From Bryoerythrophyllum caledonicum (lineage: Eukaryota > Streptophyta > Bryopsida > Pottiales > Pottiaceae), in contig OZ020516.1 in the NCBI GenBank assembly GCA_963971425.1, forward strand, positions 34,460,199 through 34,524,198: 64,000 bases of DNA, in the 5' to 3' direction. Under the pieces are notes generated by a model that ran no database searches, was not told the origin of the DNA, and saw nothing but the letters and a program-made list of their open reading frames with translations. The translations under genes and the position numbers were made by a program. The first letter of the stretch is position 1. Each line of letters starts with the position of its first letter. This document shows, piece after piece, positions 1 through 13,424 of the stretch.

Positions 1-1126
1 ATTCCATACTAATAGTGACTATGGTTTTGTAATGATATACAGGTTTTTTTAGTGTTGCGTTATGGCACCACCAAATATTGCGTCAGAAGATGAGCTCTGA
101 GCCGTTGGAGCTATATACTATAGTAGAGCATGCACGTAGTTTAGGTGGCAAGTACGTTAGTATAATGCAGTTTAAGATGTGTCTTTCGTTCGGTGGGTGG
201 TATATATTTATATATTGGGTGGTCCATATGATATGTTTGATTTTAGAATCCCTCAGCAATAGTGTGGAATTGCTTGATTATGTATGTTTTTGCATTATAA
301 AATACAGTGAGGTACTTTACATTGTCTTAGGAAATTGCTTATATATTTTTGTATCTCTTACACATTGTATTTGTAGTGCAACACTCTAAAATCCTATAAT
401 AACTCAAAACACATTTATAATCGCTTTGGATACATGATTATAATTTTGTAGCAAGATTTGCAAACTAGATAAGAAATCATATATTTTCTAAAAAAAGGTA
501 GCGAATGTAAAAAATATATTACTTATATGAACATGAAGATGCCAATGTTTGACACGACAAACACCAAAAATTTGTGACAAAAAACATACTAAACTCTTGC
601 CAAATTTTGATTTTTTAAAAAGTTATGAGCAAATAACTTGCGGCTTTCTACCCGCAACCAGTGCACTTGGCTAAGTGCATAATTGCTTAATCGCGTGTTA
701 CGGGTTTTGGCTTCTAATGAGCGTCTTCAAATTGAAGAACAAACTTGATTTATAGTGACGGATAAAATGGTTTCAATCCTCTACTAGAATATTTCAAACA
801 CACCTTATGTGTCAAGTTGTAATGAAATTACAAGTCAACCTCTAACAAAACTTGTTCAAATCCTATTTGTCAACAAAGTATGGAAAAGTTGTCACGTGAT
901 AAGGTTTGTGCATGGAATAAAAGTTGTGCATGCAAGACAAGTGCATTCGAAACGTTATTGACCCTATATTTTTGACAACTTCATCACCAACAATAAATAC
1001 TCCTTATGACATTCTGAAGACTTGCATACCAAATTAGTTGCTTTGTTTTTACTAATACACACTCTTTGTTGTTTCTTCTCACTAGTATACACTTGTTATT
1101 GTTTATCCTCTTTGTTGTTCATTAGC
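1..1126. other. AT-rich intergenic stretch, no gene seen
   Basis: No convincing coding region or RNA gene. The sequence is AT-rich, and the short open frames here have no recognisable domain. It leads into the remains of a Tc1-like transposase and may hold the decayed left end of that element, but I could not find matching terminal repeats. Confidence 0.5.
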
Positions 1127-2053
1127 ATGAGAAAAACTCCAATTGATAAGGAGAATGTGCTCATTCACTGGCTATCAGATGGACTTAGCGTGCGCAGGGC
1201 TGCCCAACAAGGTGACGTTAGTGTTGCAACGACGAGTTGGATAACAAAGAAGAAGTTGCCACAGTGCGTTGCTTGTCATGCTGATCACCCCGCACTTCTA
1301 TCACACATTGTCAAACAAAATATTTTTGGGAATATCACATGTGGCAATTTTGATAGGATTGTTGATGTTGTAGCAGCTTAGCTCAAGATGCCAATATTGT
1401 AGTTAGTGCGTATGGACTTTGCCAATATCCACAAGGATTCGACGGTGACGGATTGGAGGAGGGTAGTATGGTCGAAGGAGACGAAGATCAATCGTCTTGG
1501 TTCATGTCGACGGTCTTGGTGTTCAAAATGGCAAGAAGAGGGACTATCAAATTGCACTACTCAAGCCACAATAAAACATAGTGGTGGTTTGTTCATGACA
1601 TGAGGTTGCATAATTTCTCAAGGGGTAGGCCACCTCACTAAGATTGTAGGAAAGATAGAGGCAGACTTGTACTTTAAGGTTCTACGTAGCAAACTCATGC
1701 TCTCCCTTGATTGATACAATTTGGGTGTTGAGCATGTCATATTCCAGCAATACAATGACCTGAAACACACGTCCCAAAAGGCAACTTAGGCATGCTTAGA
1801 AGTACTTGACTTGCAAGTAATGAAATGTCCAACACAATCTCCAGACCTGAACACAATAGAACATTCGTCGGACCATCTCAAATGTCGTTTAAATGCATAC
1901 TTGAATCATTTGAGTGGGATGTTGGAATTGTGGGATAGGGTGGACAAGGAGCGGATCAACATCATTATAGAAGTGATCCTCACTCTTATAAATAGCATGC
2001 CGCATAGCATGCAGGCTATTTTGAAGGCCAAGGGTGGCCCAACTAAACATTGA
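1127..2053 (+). mobile_element. Degenerate Tc1-like (DD34E) transposase remnant
   Basis: Scattered frames on the plus strand spell out a Tc1/mariner transposase in order: an N-terminal helix-turn-helix region near 1127-1250 (DGLSVRRAAQQGDVS), the first catalytic block near 1450-1500 (DWRRVVWSKETKIN), the second near 1738-1780 (VIFQQYND) and the C-terminal block 1811-2053 (SPDLNTIEH, then NSMPHSMQAILKAKGG). The family normally reads SDETKIN and QQDND; here both aspartates are replaced, by Lys and Tyr, while the third-block Glu in TIEH survives. Several frame changes and stops separate the blocks, so this is an inactive fossil. No terminal inverted repeats were recognised. Confidence 0.8.
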
Positions 2054-2924
2054 TTGTTAGGGCCAAAATTGTTTCAATGTTTTGTCTCTACTGAAAGCCA
2101 CTTCTCTTATTTTCTTTGGATTCAATTGTTGCAAATCTAAGAATCTTGTACCATGTCTTCCAAAACATGCAACAATCCTTCATTCCAAATTTTAGCTTTG
2201 TTGATCCACTATTACAAGAAAAAGAGTGACACCACTTGAAACATTGAAACGATTTTGTCCATCCGTCTAAAATAAATTTATGTGCTTGCTCTGAGTACAA
2301 TTTTGCTCTTCTATCTTTTAAAGACTCAAAGTATTTATCTCACAAATCAATATTTTTAAGTTAAATACTTTAAGTCTTCCAATCAAAGTTTATAAAACTT
2401 CAAGGCATGTTACCTTATAAACCAAAATCAAGATCTTGCAATTATAGGTTAAAATGGCTCTTCTATTTTTAATTCTTTCTTCATATTTCCATATTTTCTT
2501 TTTGCACTACATAAATAGTTCTGAAGTGTACTTGGCAAGAATTGTCAAGGGACATCAAGGACTAAGGTAAGGAATAGAGGTGGAAACTGTACAAATGGAG
2601 TGTCATAAGTCAAATTGATTTACACTCTCTTTCTTTTCTATTGACTCTTCTAATCACCTCACTATCCCACTGTGGTTGCAAGTTTGGGATGATTGATTAA
2701 GACTTGGATGCACATTCATCTTGCTATTCCGGTTTGGTTGCATGCAAGGTTATCAAATACATGTACTCGGACAATTGAATTTGGATGTACTCCTTGTATA
2801 TATGTATTGAGATGTACTCCAATTGTATATCAGTATTGGATGTACTCGTTGTATATATGTATTGTGACTTCCTCAGGAAAGAAGTGAAAGACGGTACTAT
2901 GGCAGAGTCATCAATTTGCTACCA
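2054..2924. other. Intergenic, with a small tandem repeat
   Basis: No gene is recognised. The stretch 2786-2866 holds about three diverged copies of a 28-29 bp unit built around GATGTACTCC followed by TGTATAT and ATGTATTG. The rest is AT-rich and unremarkable. Confidence 0.5.
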
Positions 2925-2927
2925 TTA

Positions 2928-3366
2928 GAGCACCTCCACCGCGGGCTCCCATCTCGGCAGACCTGTCAGGTTTGGTGGGCTTGGAGGAAGGTGCTCCCCC
3001 ACCACGCTGGTCGGGGCCGCCAAACCGGTCAGGCGGGATGGAGGGAGTTGGGAGCAAGTCTGGAAAAAGAGAGAATATGGCGGGGGACTGAAAATTTCAC
3101 CGGGGCTAGGCCACCAATTTGGTTCTAGCACGTGGTGGAGCAACAATGGCTGTCGGAGTGGCTGCCGCTGACAGTCCATTCACTGACGCGTTTTTGCATG
3201 GACCCACATCAGGGCTTTTATTATGAGAGCCAGGTTTCCAGGCCGGATAACCTTGCTCCCGGTTGGCGCTGCGCTAGGCACCCTGCACCCCGACCGCGGG
3301 GCAGGGTTCAGGGCCAAAACCCAGGGCAGTCTCCACCGGGCTGGCGCGTCCCTGGTGGAGGTGCTC
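2928..3366. mobile_element. Tourist-like MITE (PIF/Harbinger type) with TTA target duplication
   Basis: The ends form an inverted repeat, GAGCACCTCCACC at 2928 and its reverse complement ending at 3366. They are flanked on both sides by TTA (2925-2927 and 3367-3369), the 3-bp target-site duplication expected of PIF/Harbinger elements. The 439-bp interior is much GC-richer than its surroundings and encodes no transposase; the open frames on both strands inside it are by-products of the GC content. Confidence 0.8.
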
Positions 3367-3369
3367 TTA

Positions 3370-3689
3370 CCAAGAGCTGGAGGCGCCAATGGGTTCCATT
3401 TCCTGCTATGGATAGCTTCAAGTCCCAAAAGTCAGAAACTACCCTTCTGCCGATTGAAACATCTGCCTCACGTACAGTCAGGTACACTTCATTTACGAAT
3501 TCTTGACTGCAGCAGTAATGCACAGGGAAGTTCATGAACTTGGCAAAGTTGTATCATGCTAAAAAATAGTCCGATTTTCAAACCGAAAGTTGCTGTGGAT
3601 TCCTAGTGAGGAGTACTTTATTTACACAAGAAATATGTACATGAAAACTTCAAAATAATGAAGCATTGTACAATGAATGTGCAAACTGC
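3370..3689. other. Intergenic, nothing recognised
   Basis: No coding, RNA or repeat signal that I can support. It separates the MITE from the Tc1-like transposase and may include that element's 3' end. Confidence 0.4.
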
Positions 3690-4703
3690 CTACCATCGAG
3701 TGCTACCCCCCCTTACTGAAATCACGGCTTGCATTCGTTTAGGCATGGTTTGAATCAGCTGTTGGAGTTGTTCAAGAGAAATGTCATTCCAAATGACTTG
3801 AATGAGTGCACTCATTTCCTCCTTGTTGCTCAGTCTCTTGTAATAACGAACTTTGTCTTTCATGGTTTTCCAAACGTTCTCAATGGGGTTCAAGTCGGGT
3901 GAATTTGCAGGCCATTGCAATTTCTACATGCCATGTGCTTGTCTCCAAAGTTCAGAAAGCTTAGCACGATGCACAAGAGCGCCATCTTCCATTAGGAGAA
4001 GTTCATGTGATGCATCGTGCATGAAATAAAAGCCACAGAGAACACTATCATAGACATGTTTCACAAAAGCAATTGTTGTTCGCTCCCCTTCTGGCAAAAA
4101 AACGAGAGGACTCTTGTCGAAGCCTGTGAATGCTCCCCACACCATAACGGATGTTCTCCCTGATTTGAATGTTGGCGTATGACATCGGTCAGTGTATCTT
4201 TCAGGACTTTTTCTCCAAACTCGAATCCGTTGAGAATCTTTACCCAATTCAAAAGAACATTCATCGGTCTAGATAATCTTTGACCAATCCTTGGCTGTCC
4301 AATGCCTGTATCTACGAGCAAAGGCTAATCTCTTTTTTCTATGAATTACACTAAGGTAGGGTTTCCTTACAACTACTCGACTTCCAAATCCAAGTCGTCG
4401 GATGTGCTTGCGGATGGTGTTTCTATGAACTCCAAAAGTCTCTGCAAGTGATACTAAATTTAATCGACGATCTCCATGAATGAGGCGTGCTAGATCCCTA
4501 ACTGTACGATCACATAGCTTTGGTGGTCGCGGTTTAGGTTTTTGAGTGGTATTCAACCCAAATTTCTTCCACTTTGTCAAAATTGTGGAAACGGTAGAAC
4601 GAGGCATTCCTAGTATTTCTGCAATTCGTCCAGATTTTATCCCACCATTTCTCATTTCTATGATTAGACCCCTCTCATGATTGCTCAATGTTCGTGTGCG
4701 CAT
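3690..4703 (-). mobile_element. Tc1-like transposase, nearly full length with two nonsense codons
   Basis: Read on the minus strand from the ATG at 4703, this is a Tc1-like transposase of about 338 codons. A helix-turn-helix N-terminus (LSNHERGLIIEMRNGGIKSG) is followed by DWSKII, TDECSFELGKD with the first catalytic Asp, MVWGAF, LLMEDGALVHRAK with the second Asp, and SPDLNPIENVW with the catalytic Glu. It ends in VISVRGGSTRW and a stop at 3690. Two in-frame TAG codons, at 4269-4271 and 3924-3926, interrupt it; the first stands where the family has Trp (IIW-TDE). All three catalytic residues remain, so this is the least decayed active site among the four Tc1-like copies here. Terminal repeats were not recognised. 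Confidence 0.85.
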
Positions 4704-5741
4704 GATAATCTATAGATTGCAATTAAGTCTATGAGGATTGAAGAAAAAATTGAAAATTTATTGTAACATTAGACCAAAGGAGATATGGATATAAAACTCA
4801 CCAAGTATAGATTTGAAGATGATGTGGAATCGAGAAGAAACGATTGAAGTGGAGTTCAACTGTGAAGAAGCTGAGCTCAGAAGAAGCTGAAACAGCTCAT
4901 CTTGACTCATCCATGATCTGAAATGGAGATGAATTGATTTGAAGATGAAGGCTACATGAGGTCAAATGAACTCAACATGCACTCAAAGTGGTTGGAGCTT
5001 CATATGGCTAGATCATGGCTAGAACAGATCAATGAAGAAGAAGTCCAGACAGATTATCCCATAAGCATCGGTGCTCTGCAATCGGACAGTTATAAGTACC
5101 CCCTCCTGAAGATGTTGGGCACAATTGAACAGAATCAGTGAGCATTCAACTTCTGGGTGCAGCCCAACGATGTCGGAAAATGCAGGGCGAGGGAGCAGTG
5201 CAGAATTTCACTCACACGGAAAGTTGATTCTAAGTGCATGGGGAGCAAACATGTATTGAGGATCTGTGCCTGATATACCCCTCAATCGGGAGAACAAAGG
5301 CGATAAGTATGAGGTGGCGGCGAGGCCATGTGAAGGAGTTATGAGTTTTGATTTTTTCAGCCCAAAATGGTAATGCATTTGACGGCGGAGAATAAAGCCT
5401 TTGGAGTAGGTCTAGCAGTGGGACCAGGTCGCAAATTTTGGAAGTCAAAAGCCATCTCTACCAATGCTGGCAAATGGTGAAAATTCTGGAAACTGTGAGG
5501 AGCAGGGAAGGCTGAGGGCCAGAATTCGTAAATGAACTGTACCTGACTGTACACTCAGGATGGGAAAGTCACAGCAATTTTTATCTTCATAATGACTACT
5601 ACGGCAAAGAAATCTCAAACGAGCATCAACTTTCTCTCTTCATTGATGCTTTATCATAAATCTTATCATTCACTCTCACCAGCTACTAGACATGGAAGAA
5701 CTTGGTTTAGAATCCTAATTGAAAATGTGGAGGGAGGAGAT
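4704..5741. other. Intergenic, nothing recognised
   Basis: No gene is supported. Just upstream of the Tc1-like transposase start there are GAAGA- and GCTGA-rich short repeats (4800-5050) of low complexity. Open frames here show no family resemblance. Confidence 0.4.
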
Positions 5742-5774
5742 ACAGCGACTTCAAGAAATGAGTCTATGAGGGTA
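5742..5774 (+). repeat. Orphan right-end terminal repeat of the neighbouring Tc1-like family
   Basis: This short stretch contains AATGAGTCTATGAGGG followed by TA. The same motif forms the right end of the Tc1-like element at 5930-7150. An oppositely oriented, diverged copy lies at 7306-7338. It is therefore an end fragment of another family member or of a MITE derived from it. Confidence 0.6.
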
Positions 5775-5929
5775 TTTGATTTAGAAAAGTAACAATGTAG
5801 AGAGTATGAAGAATCAAAGCAATAAATTTTGAACATGAAAGTTTGAGAGCATGAAGTAATTGACAACCTCAAGAAAATTGAAAAAAATTTGCCACTAGAT
5901 AAAAAAAATACATAGTGCCAAAGTTAACT

Positions 5930-7150
5930 ATGTACATAGACTCATTTATTGAGGCGTTATACACATAGTGATCAAAATCTTGTCCACTTTCCACGAGCAG
6001 CCAAAACAGTTGCAATTCGATCTGGCATGCTAGCATACAATCTCTCACATTGCTCTGTAGTGATCGTCTTATAACTCTCCTCCGCACGCTCCCATAATTG
6101 CAAAAGACTTACAGGAGGAGTTAGATAGGAATTCAAACAATGTTTGAGGATTGCCCAAACATGTTTTATGGGATTTAGGTCTGCGGATTGAGCTGGCCAC
6201 TCTAGAACAAAGAATGGTTGCTCTAAGAACCATTTTTGAACAATCTTTGCATTATGTATAGGAGCATTATCATGCTGGAAAATGACGTTATCGAGGTTCA
6301 AGTATCCTAATCTCTCTAAACTCAAGTACAAATCTCCATGCAAGATTGAAATATAGTCCTTCGCATTTAAACGCCCATCCACCTTTTGCAAATCAATTAG
6401 ATCTCTTGCTGTCATACAACTCCATAGCATCAAAGACCCTCCACCATGCTTCACTATTTGCTTCTCCGCACGATCAGGCAAGCTTTTTTTGTCATTAACC
6501 CAACATCAAGTCCTCCCATCTGAATTGAAACAATTTATCTTCGTTTCATCACTGAATACAACTCTCTTCCAATCCTCTACTGTCCACTCTTTATGAATTC
6601 CTGCAAATTGTAGCCTCTCTCGTACATTTTTCTGTAACAAACAATGCTTAGGAATCTTCTCACAAGCACTCAATCTAGCAGGTCTCAAAGCAGACCACAA
6701 AGTGTTATCACAAAAGCCCACTTCTCTACCCTCTCTCAACACTTTTGCTGCCTGTTCTGTAGTTTCTAACCCTCCAATTATGACCAAGCGCTTTGCATGT
6801 CGTCTCTCTGAAGTGCTAATAATCTTTAGAGCACCTCATTTTGGCAATTCTAAGTTACTACAATGTTTCTTTCACTCTATTCACCGTGCTTTGTGAGAAA
6901 CCCAAAGACTTTGCAACCACTCTTATATTCTAACCTTTCATCAAAAGAGCAACAATATCTCTCACTTTGTCTCCTGAAATTGGCTTCATCACACCAATCT
7001 TAATTCCTATTCTCCACAATATATTCTACAAAAAGGAAGAGAAGAGCAATCACAAAAAATTTCATCAAAAAATACAAGTTTCTATCTATTCTACACTCAT
7101 CTGAAGTTGCTCCAGAAGCCACCTCAAAAAATGAGTCTATGAGGGTACAT
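5930..7150 (-). mobile_element. Tc1-like element with terminal inverted repeats, inactive transposase
   Basis: The ends are inverted copies of CATAGACTCATTTATTGAGG (left, from about 5935) and of the matching right end (CCTCAAAAAATGAGTC, 7112-7127, continuing to 7144), each next to TA. The transposase reads on the minus strand from about 6990 to 5972. Recognisable blocks are VVFSDETKINCFNSDGRTW with the first Asp, VIFQHDNAPIHNAK with the second Asp, and SADLNPIKHVW, where the expected Glu (IEHVW) is Lys. The C-terminus is ATVLAARGKWTRF. The N-terminal third is broken by stops and frame changes. Loss of the third catalytic residue makes the copy inactive. Confidence 0.8.
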
Positions 7151-7613
7151 GCACATTTGCGATCATAACTCACGATGTAGATATTATTTAGGCAAAGCGC
7201 CATGTGGTATGTGTTAAGAGCACATTAGGCAACAGTAGAATTATTTTTAAGGCTTCGACAACCTTAAGGTTTATGAGCTGACCCTCATTAATGCTCCCTG
7301 ATAGGGGCATTGACTCATTTGTTGAGGTCGCTGTAGCTCTACTAAACACATCCACTAAGCCCCATCTCACTTAGTGATATCACTTGGAAAATATCACATG
7401 TCGATTCCTTCACGTTGTAACTCTGTCTCATATGATGACATTCTATTTGAGAGAGTATACATATATAAAATGAAAATTTCATTGAATGATAACCAATACA
7501 AACAGATTCTACACAGGAATCTCGCCGCACTGAGTATATTCCCCTGCTTTGGTCTCCGACTACATTAGAGGCGCAAGGGTTTAAACACCTAATCTACAAA
7601 ATTAGCTAACTTT
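7151..7613. other. Intergenic between the Tc1-like element and the HSP90 3' end
   Basis: No gene. It contains a left-end-type terminal repeat of the Tc1-like family near 7306-7338 (TTGACTCATTTGTTGAGG). The part next to 7613 is presumably the 3' untranslated region of the HSP90 gene. Confidence 0.5.
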
Positions 7614-10600
7614 CTATGATTGCCAAAGGTCGTTTTCGGTGATAACCTCGGAGGCCTCTACAACCTCCGAAGGCTCCACAACCTCGGAAGAAGCTTCGGA
7701 TGAATATGAGGAACCATCCTCGCCTTCCGCCTCACCCTCCTCTGGAACACCATTTCGTCCAGCCAAGGCCATGCCCATCATCTCATACACACGTGATCCA
7801 AATTCAGCTGGGTTCTCAGGCTGCACAAAATCCAAGATAAATGAATCAGAACCTCCATAAATTGGCAGTAATCCTCTACAAACAGAATGAGATCCAAGCT
7901 GGATATCCGGAAGACAAAACCAGAAACTACACTTTTGACCCTAATCAGTGTGGGCCAAATTACTTAAGCTATCCACCTTGTTTGAAATCCTCTCCATTAA
8001 TATGGGCCACTTCAGTTGAAGAATCCAAATCATTTGAGCAATCACACATATTGAAATTTAAGATACACATCCTTGTTACTCATGGATCACTGATTTAAGA
8101 TACACATCCTTGTTACTCACGTTAATTAACATTAAAATTAGATTTGATGTGGGCTCACCTACTTGAGCACTACATTGTTTGATAAACCACACCAGGTAGA
8201 ATTGAAATTCTAGTTGACAGGTTAAAACACACTGCAAATCGGGGTCACAAGTGAACAGGTAGAGCAGAGGCATTTACCGTGTAACCGCTGGAGAGAAGAG
8301 CAGTCTCAAAGAGGAGACTAACCATTGCTTGTGCACGTGGATTCCTGGGGGTGTCCTTGCATGCAAACTGCGGAAAAAGATAAAAGAATCAGTACAAGTC
8401 GTCGATAATTAGTGACATTATCCAGCGTTACATCATGAGGTTCAGAGCGTGAAAAAGGTTTAAAGTGGCAGTACGACAACATAATCATCCAAGAAAAGAA
8501 AGACGTACGTTCAAGTCCTGGATAATAGGATGGTTGGGGTTAATCTCGAGAATGCGACGTCCCCTCATGAACTCCATTTGCGTGGTGTCACCCAAAGTTT
8601 GTGCCTTCATGATTCTGAAACGCAGGACGACGAAAAGAAAGTTGTCCAAGTAACGTCAGATGCAATTAATGACTTACTACTGCAGTTCGAGAATCAAACA
8701 CGCTGTGATACGTGCATTCTCGAGTTAAGCGACATCTATCAATCAGGAAGAACATATTAATAATATTGTACTCTACATGGAAGTACAGTTTGAATCACAT
8801 GATGATATTGTTAGGAAGGGATATTTAAGACAATGTAACAGTGCAGATTATAGACATTCGGGATGAAACTTTCTTTGAGCGGTCGGAGTATTGATCTCCA
8901 AAACATTCTGAAACATTCAAAAAACAAGCATGCATACCTCTCCATGTTAGCAGACCATCCAAATTTTCCAGAGACAAGGACACAAGGTGAAGAGCTGATA
9001 CGCCTGGACACTGCGACCTTGGCAACCTTGTCACCAAGATTCTGCTTCATCCAGTCGCACAATAATCTGAATTCCTTCTCGATCTCCTTCTCTTTCTCCT
9101 CATCGACATCTCCTGAGCTCCACAAAAGTTACAATTCAGCACATACTCTAGCAAGATATATGGCCCAGATGTTAAGTGGAGTCACATAATATAGGAAATT
9201 AATACGAAGTGCAGAACGATCCCTCAAGGCAGTCTCTTACCAAGTTCAAGATCCTCTTTGCTGATGTCAACAAACTTCTTGTCTTTGTAGGATTGCAAGT
9301 TGGTAATAGCGACTTCGTCGATGGGTTCCACCAAGAAAAGAACCTGGACAAGTCGGAACAGATCCGTAAATACAAAAGTGCAGAATGTTCCAATGTTGAC
9401 GGAATTCCAACACTACTTTCACGAACTTATATGTTAGATTCTTAGATAAACAACTACAAGACCATGTTCTCCAAAGACTCACATCAATGTCTCTCTTGAC
9501 AAGCTCTTCCAGGAAAGGAGCACTCTTGGCGCTCTTGATGGTATCAGCAGCCAAATAGTAGATCGCCTTCTGATCTTCCTTCATGTTGTCCACATATTGA
9601 TCAAGGCTGATGAATTCCTCCTCATTCTTGCTAGAGTTAAATCTGAGAAGTGGGGCTAATCTCTTGTGGTTAGCGGTGTCCTCGATACACCCTAGCTTCA
9701 TGTTCTTTCCGTAACTAGTCCAGAACTGCTTGTAATCCTGAATAACCAGAGAACAGTAGATGTCGTCAGTACAACCGAACTGAGAGAGGCATCTTCCAAG
9801 GATTTAGGTAAGCTAATGACAATACAAAACGAGAAATAAAATCACCCTGACATTTACCATTTATAGAACACTCTCAATCCCAAATGCATTGAGTCACACT
9901 TTCCAAAATCTTACCTCTTGTTTTTCGCGCTTGGAGATCTCTTCAATCATGTCAAAGGTCTTCCTCACCAATCGCTTCTTCATGATACGAACCTGCATAT
10001 TGTTAAGACATACATGACCGTTAGCAGAATCAAGTGAAAGACTTGCTTTCAAAGGCTCCTGCCCCAACTAGACTGTTTTCGAGGAAGGAATTTTGATTGA
10101 ATCATAAGCAAGCTCTGAATTGGAAAATACAGGAGATGGCGGACTTACAATGCGGCTCTCCTGAAGAATTTCGCGTGACACATTCAATGGCAGATCGTTG
10201 GAGTCAACTACACCCTTCACGAATCCCAAGTATCGTGGGAACTGCAAGACCATTGCAAAATGTCAGCACCAAGCCGTTACATTGTTCCACGGAAGGAAAA
10301 TACTCGAGCATCGACTTCCTTAATTACGAAGGAATGCAGAGCGCGCAAACAGCAATACATCTAACCAAGGAGCATACATTGAACTGGACAACGTACATCA
10401 ATATTTTGCGATGGTCAATGAGACCAGTAAAGAGAACCATCACATAGTTTTGGTAGCTTACCAGTTCCCCATCAAACTCATCCGAGATGAAAACTCTCTT
10501 AACGTACAGCCGGATGTTCTTGGTCTTTCCGCTGAGCATATCTTCCGAGTTGAAAGGAGCCATCCCCGGGATAAACAGGAGACTCTTAAACTCGATCTCT

Positions 10601-13424
10601 CCCTGCCATGATTTGCGAATTCTCAATTTAGAAAAATGCAGAGATATTCACAAGATTAAATAATCCTTAAATCTTTCACAACAAGATCATTTGTCAACCA
10701 ATGGAAAGCATGCAGAACCGAACTTGGAAACGTCTTGGTCAACTCGCATACCTCGGTAGAGAAGTGTGTGTAAGCCTGAGGGTCAATGAATTCCTTGAAC
10801 GTGCTCTTATAAAAAGTGCTGTAATCCTCCTTCGCCACTTCCTTGGCATTCCGCAACTGCACGGGACATGTAGACAACACCATGAACGTAAAAAACCAAC
10901 AACAATAATATCTAAAACAACTTTGAACACAACAGATCGGCATTGCTAAGGAGGAAAAGCTAGAGTTAATGTGGGAAAAAATCCAGACAACTCACCCAGA
11001 TGGGCTTTGTTTCATTAACAAGTTCCCAGTCGAAATACTTCTCAGTGATAGACTTCATTTTCTTCTCCTTGGGAGTATCATCAGCACCTTCCTCTGTCTC
11101 CTCAGCTTCCTCCTCTACCTGCCCAACGAATTACAAATGTCAGAAACATGATAAAAATACTGAAACACTCACCATGCGCTTCACATAACCAAATGTTCAC
11201 TAAACCACGCATGCCTGCTAGAAGTAGAATCTATGTAGCAGCTGCAGGTAACAGACTTACCTCCTTCTCACGAGTTTTCTCCTGCCAGGTGTAAATAGGG
11301 AAGGAGATGAATTGGGAGTAATTCTTGACAAGGCTCTCAATTCTGATGGCATCGGCATACTCGAATTTTTCATCCTCCTGTAAACGTAACAAACTCCGTG
11401 AGTAGCAATAAACAGTGAACACTTCTGTCTGTAAGTTCTGGACAGGTAAGAATTCCATACACTCAAACTCAGTATGCCAGTAATTATCTTCGCAAACAAG
11501 GATCTATTAAAAAAAATAAAAAAGTGCAAGTAAACTAGCTTCATAAAATCACCTTCAGGTGAAGAGTAATAACAGTTCCCCGAGGCACCATATTCTCGGC
11601 ATCAGTCTCCTCACGGATGGTATAGGAACTGGTATCGGCTTCTCCTTCCCATACGTACTGCTTATCAGACTTGGCGCTCTTGGTTGATACAGTCACCTGG
11701 AAAAATTACAGAAACGAGACAAGAGTGTCAGTAATCAAGGACAACAACTGAAAAGAACAGCATCACACCTCTTGGTAACGGATCGTAAGCGCTAATATTC
11801 ACTGTAATTGGCTGAATTCCAGACTGCAACAGAAAGCATTGATAATAGGATGGCAATCATGGAATAGGGTAGCAGTATGATGGATTACCCTGTTTGCCAC
11901 AAGAAATGCGGAGTAAAATCCCACTCCAAACTGCCCAATGAGGTTGTTGTCAGCAGACTTGTTGTCCTTGCTTTCCTGCACAGACACGGAAAGAACGTAT
12001 ACGTGAGATTTAACTTGCTAGTGCTTAAATCATACATTCGTATTCGTGAGAAGTTCTAAGACCCAGAGCCTATGGTGCACAACAGACCATCGTACTACCA
12101 CTCTAAGACATCAGTTCATCAATCACGACAACATGTGTTAATATTTCCAAACAGATGAATGACTCACCTTCAACGCTTTCATGAACTTCGCAGTTCCACT
12201 CTGGGCGATGGTTCCCAGACTTTCAACCAACTCTTCACGGGTCATACCAATACCAGTATCCCTGAAAGAAAACGCAATGAGACAATCAACTTTTGCTAAC
12301 ACTTAGTCCACAAAACAGTATCGTTTGATGCTCTAACCACTAGGTTTGCCACATATTCCTTTCGAAACCAATCACATTCCAGGAGATTTCAAACTCCATC
12401 GAAATACAGTAGCTTTCAATCGTGTGGTTGCTCACATGAGAGTAATGGTGCCAGCATCCTTGTCAGACTTAATGCGAATCTCCAAATTAGAATTAGGCTC
12501 CATCAATTTTGGGTCAGTCACGCTCAGAAACCGCAGCTTGTCCAAAGCGTCGCTCGCATTACTGAAATGGCAATCAAGTCCGAACCATAAAGGTTAGAAC
12601 TGCAGTTTTACAAGGAAATTTTATTTAAACATCTATGTCAGCTATAAAATTCCAAAAAGCCCAATGTCTGTTTAAACAAATATCAAAAACCAAGAATAGC
12701 CGATAATTCATTTCAAATAATGCCGACGCATTACCTGACAAGCTCCCTCAGAAAGACTTCTTTGTGGCTGTAAAGGCTGTTCACGATGAGGTCCAACAGA
12801 CGGGTGACCTGCAGGAAACGTCCAAATCAGTAAAGCGAAAAGGAAATACCAAGAATGAAATTCTCCAAACTCTTGAATGCAACACGAGCTATTTCTTGTA
12901 CACATAGACGGAATCAAACCATTCCAGTGACATCACAATTGACTCATAAGAGAATTCCTAAGGCGCAGGTTTGAAAATACCTGCGCCTTCCCTCAAACAG
13001 TGAAAATACACATCCAAACAGCACGAGAAGGTTACCTCAGCTTGATACTCGTACTTCTCCACCGGGGCTGCTTCCTTCTCGGCAACACCCGCTTCGCACC
13101 GAATCCCAGTGCGGCCAGCAGCGCCATTCACGACCTTGGGCACAAAAAACACGTTAAACCCACTCGCCCTTCCAGAAATGGACGCGGCCGATCTCAGCGC
13201 AACTCTCTGACTGGGCAGAAACGCCGTCCTCCTCTGACTCGGAGAAGCACTCGCAGGCGCACCAGAACTCTGCACAAAAAAATCACCACACGTCACAAAA
13301 ACCTCCACCCCACGAAAAAATTCAGAGGCGCCATCGTATCGATAAAATGGCTCACCTTATTGGCTGCGGCAGGGGCTACGGCGGCGAGTCCCTGAACAGA
13401 GGCGAACGCAGCAGCAGGCGCCAT
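7614..13424 (-). CDS. HSP90.5: Chloroplast-targeted heat shock protein 90 (HSP90.5/CR88 type)
   Basis: Plastid-stroma HSP90 chaperone: an ATP-driven clamp that folds imported proteins and, from work on the Arabidopsis orthologue CR88, supports chloroplast biogenesis. About 19 exons run from the ATG at 13424 to the TAG at 7614. Exons 1-2 encode an Ala/Ser/Arg-rich transit peptide starting [13 protein letters not shown]. The GHKL ATPase begins near 12810 with [20 protein letters not shown], then [30 protein letters not shown] and [19 protein letters not shown]. The middle domain includes [47 protein letters not shown] and [13 protein letters not shown]. The dimerisation domain includes [20 protein letters not shown]. 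The tail ends [20 protein letters not shown], matching the acidic, DPWQ-like end of plastid HSP90s rather than MEEVD (cytosol) or KDEL (ER). Introns have GT-AG borders, and no frame break was seen. It is divergent from the 5-FCL gene, with about 1.5 kb between the starts. Confidence 0.95.
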
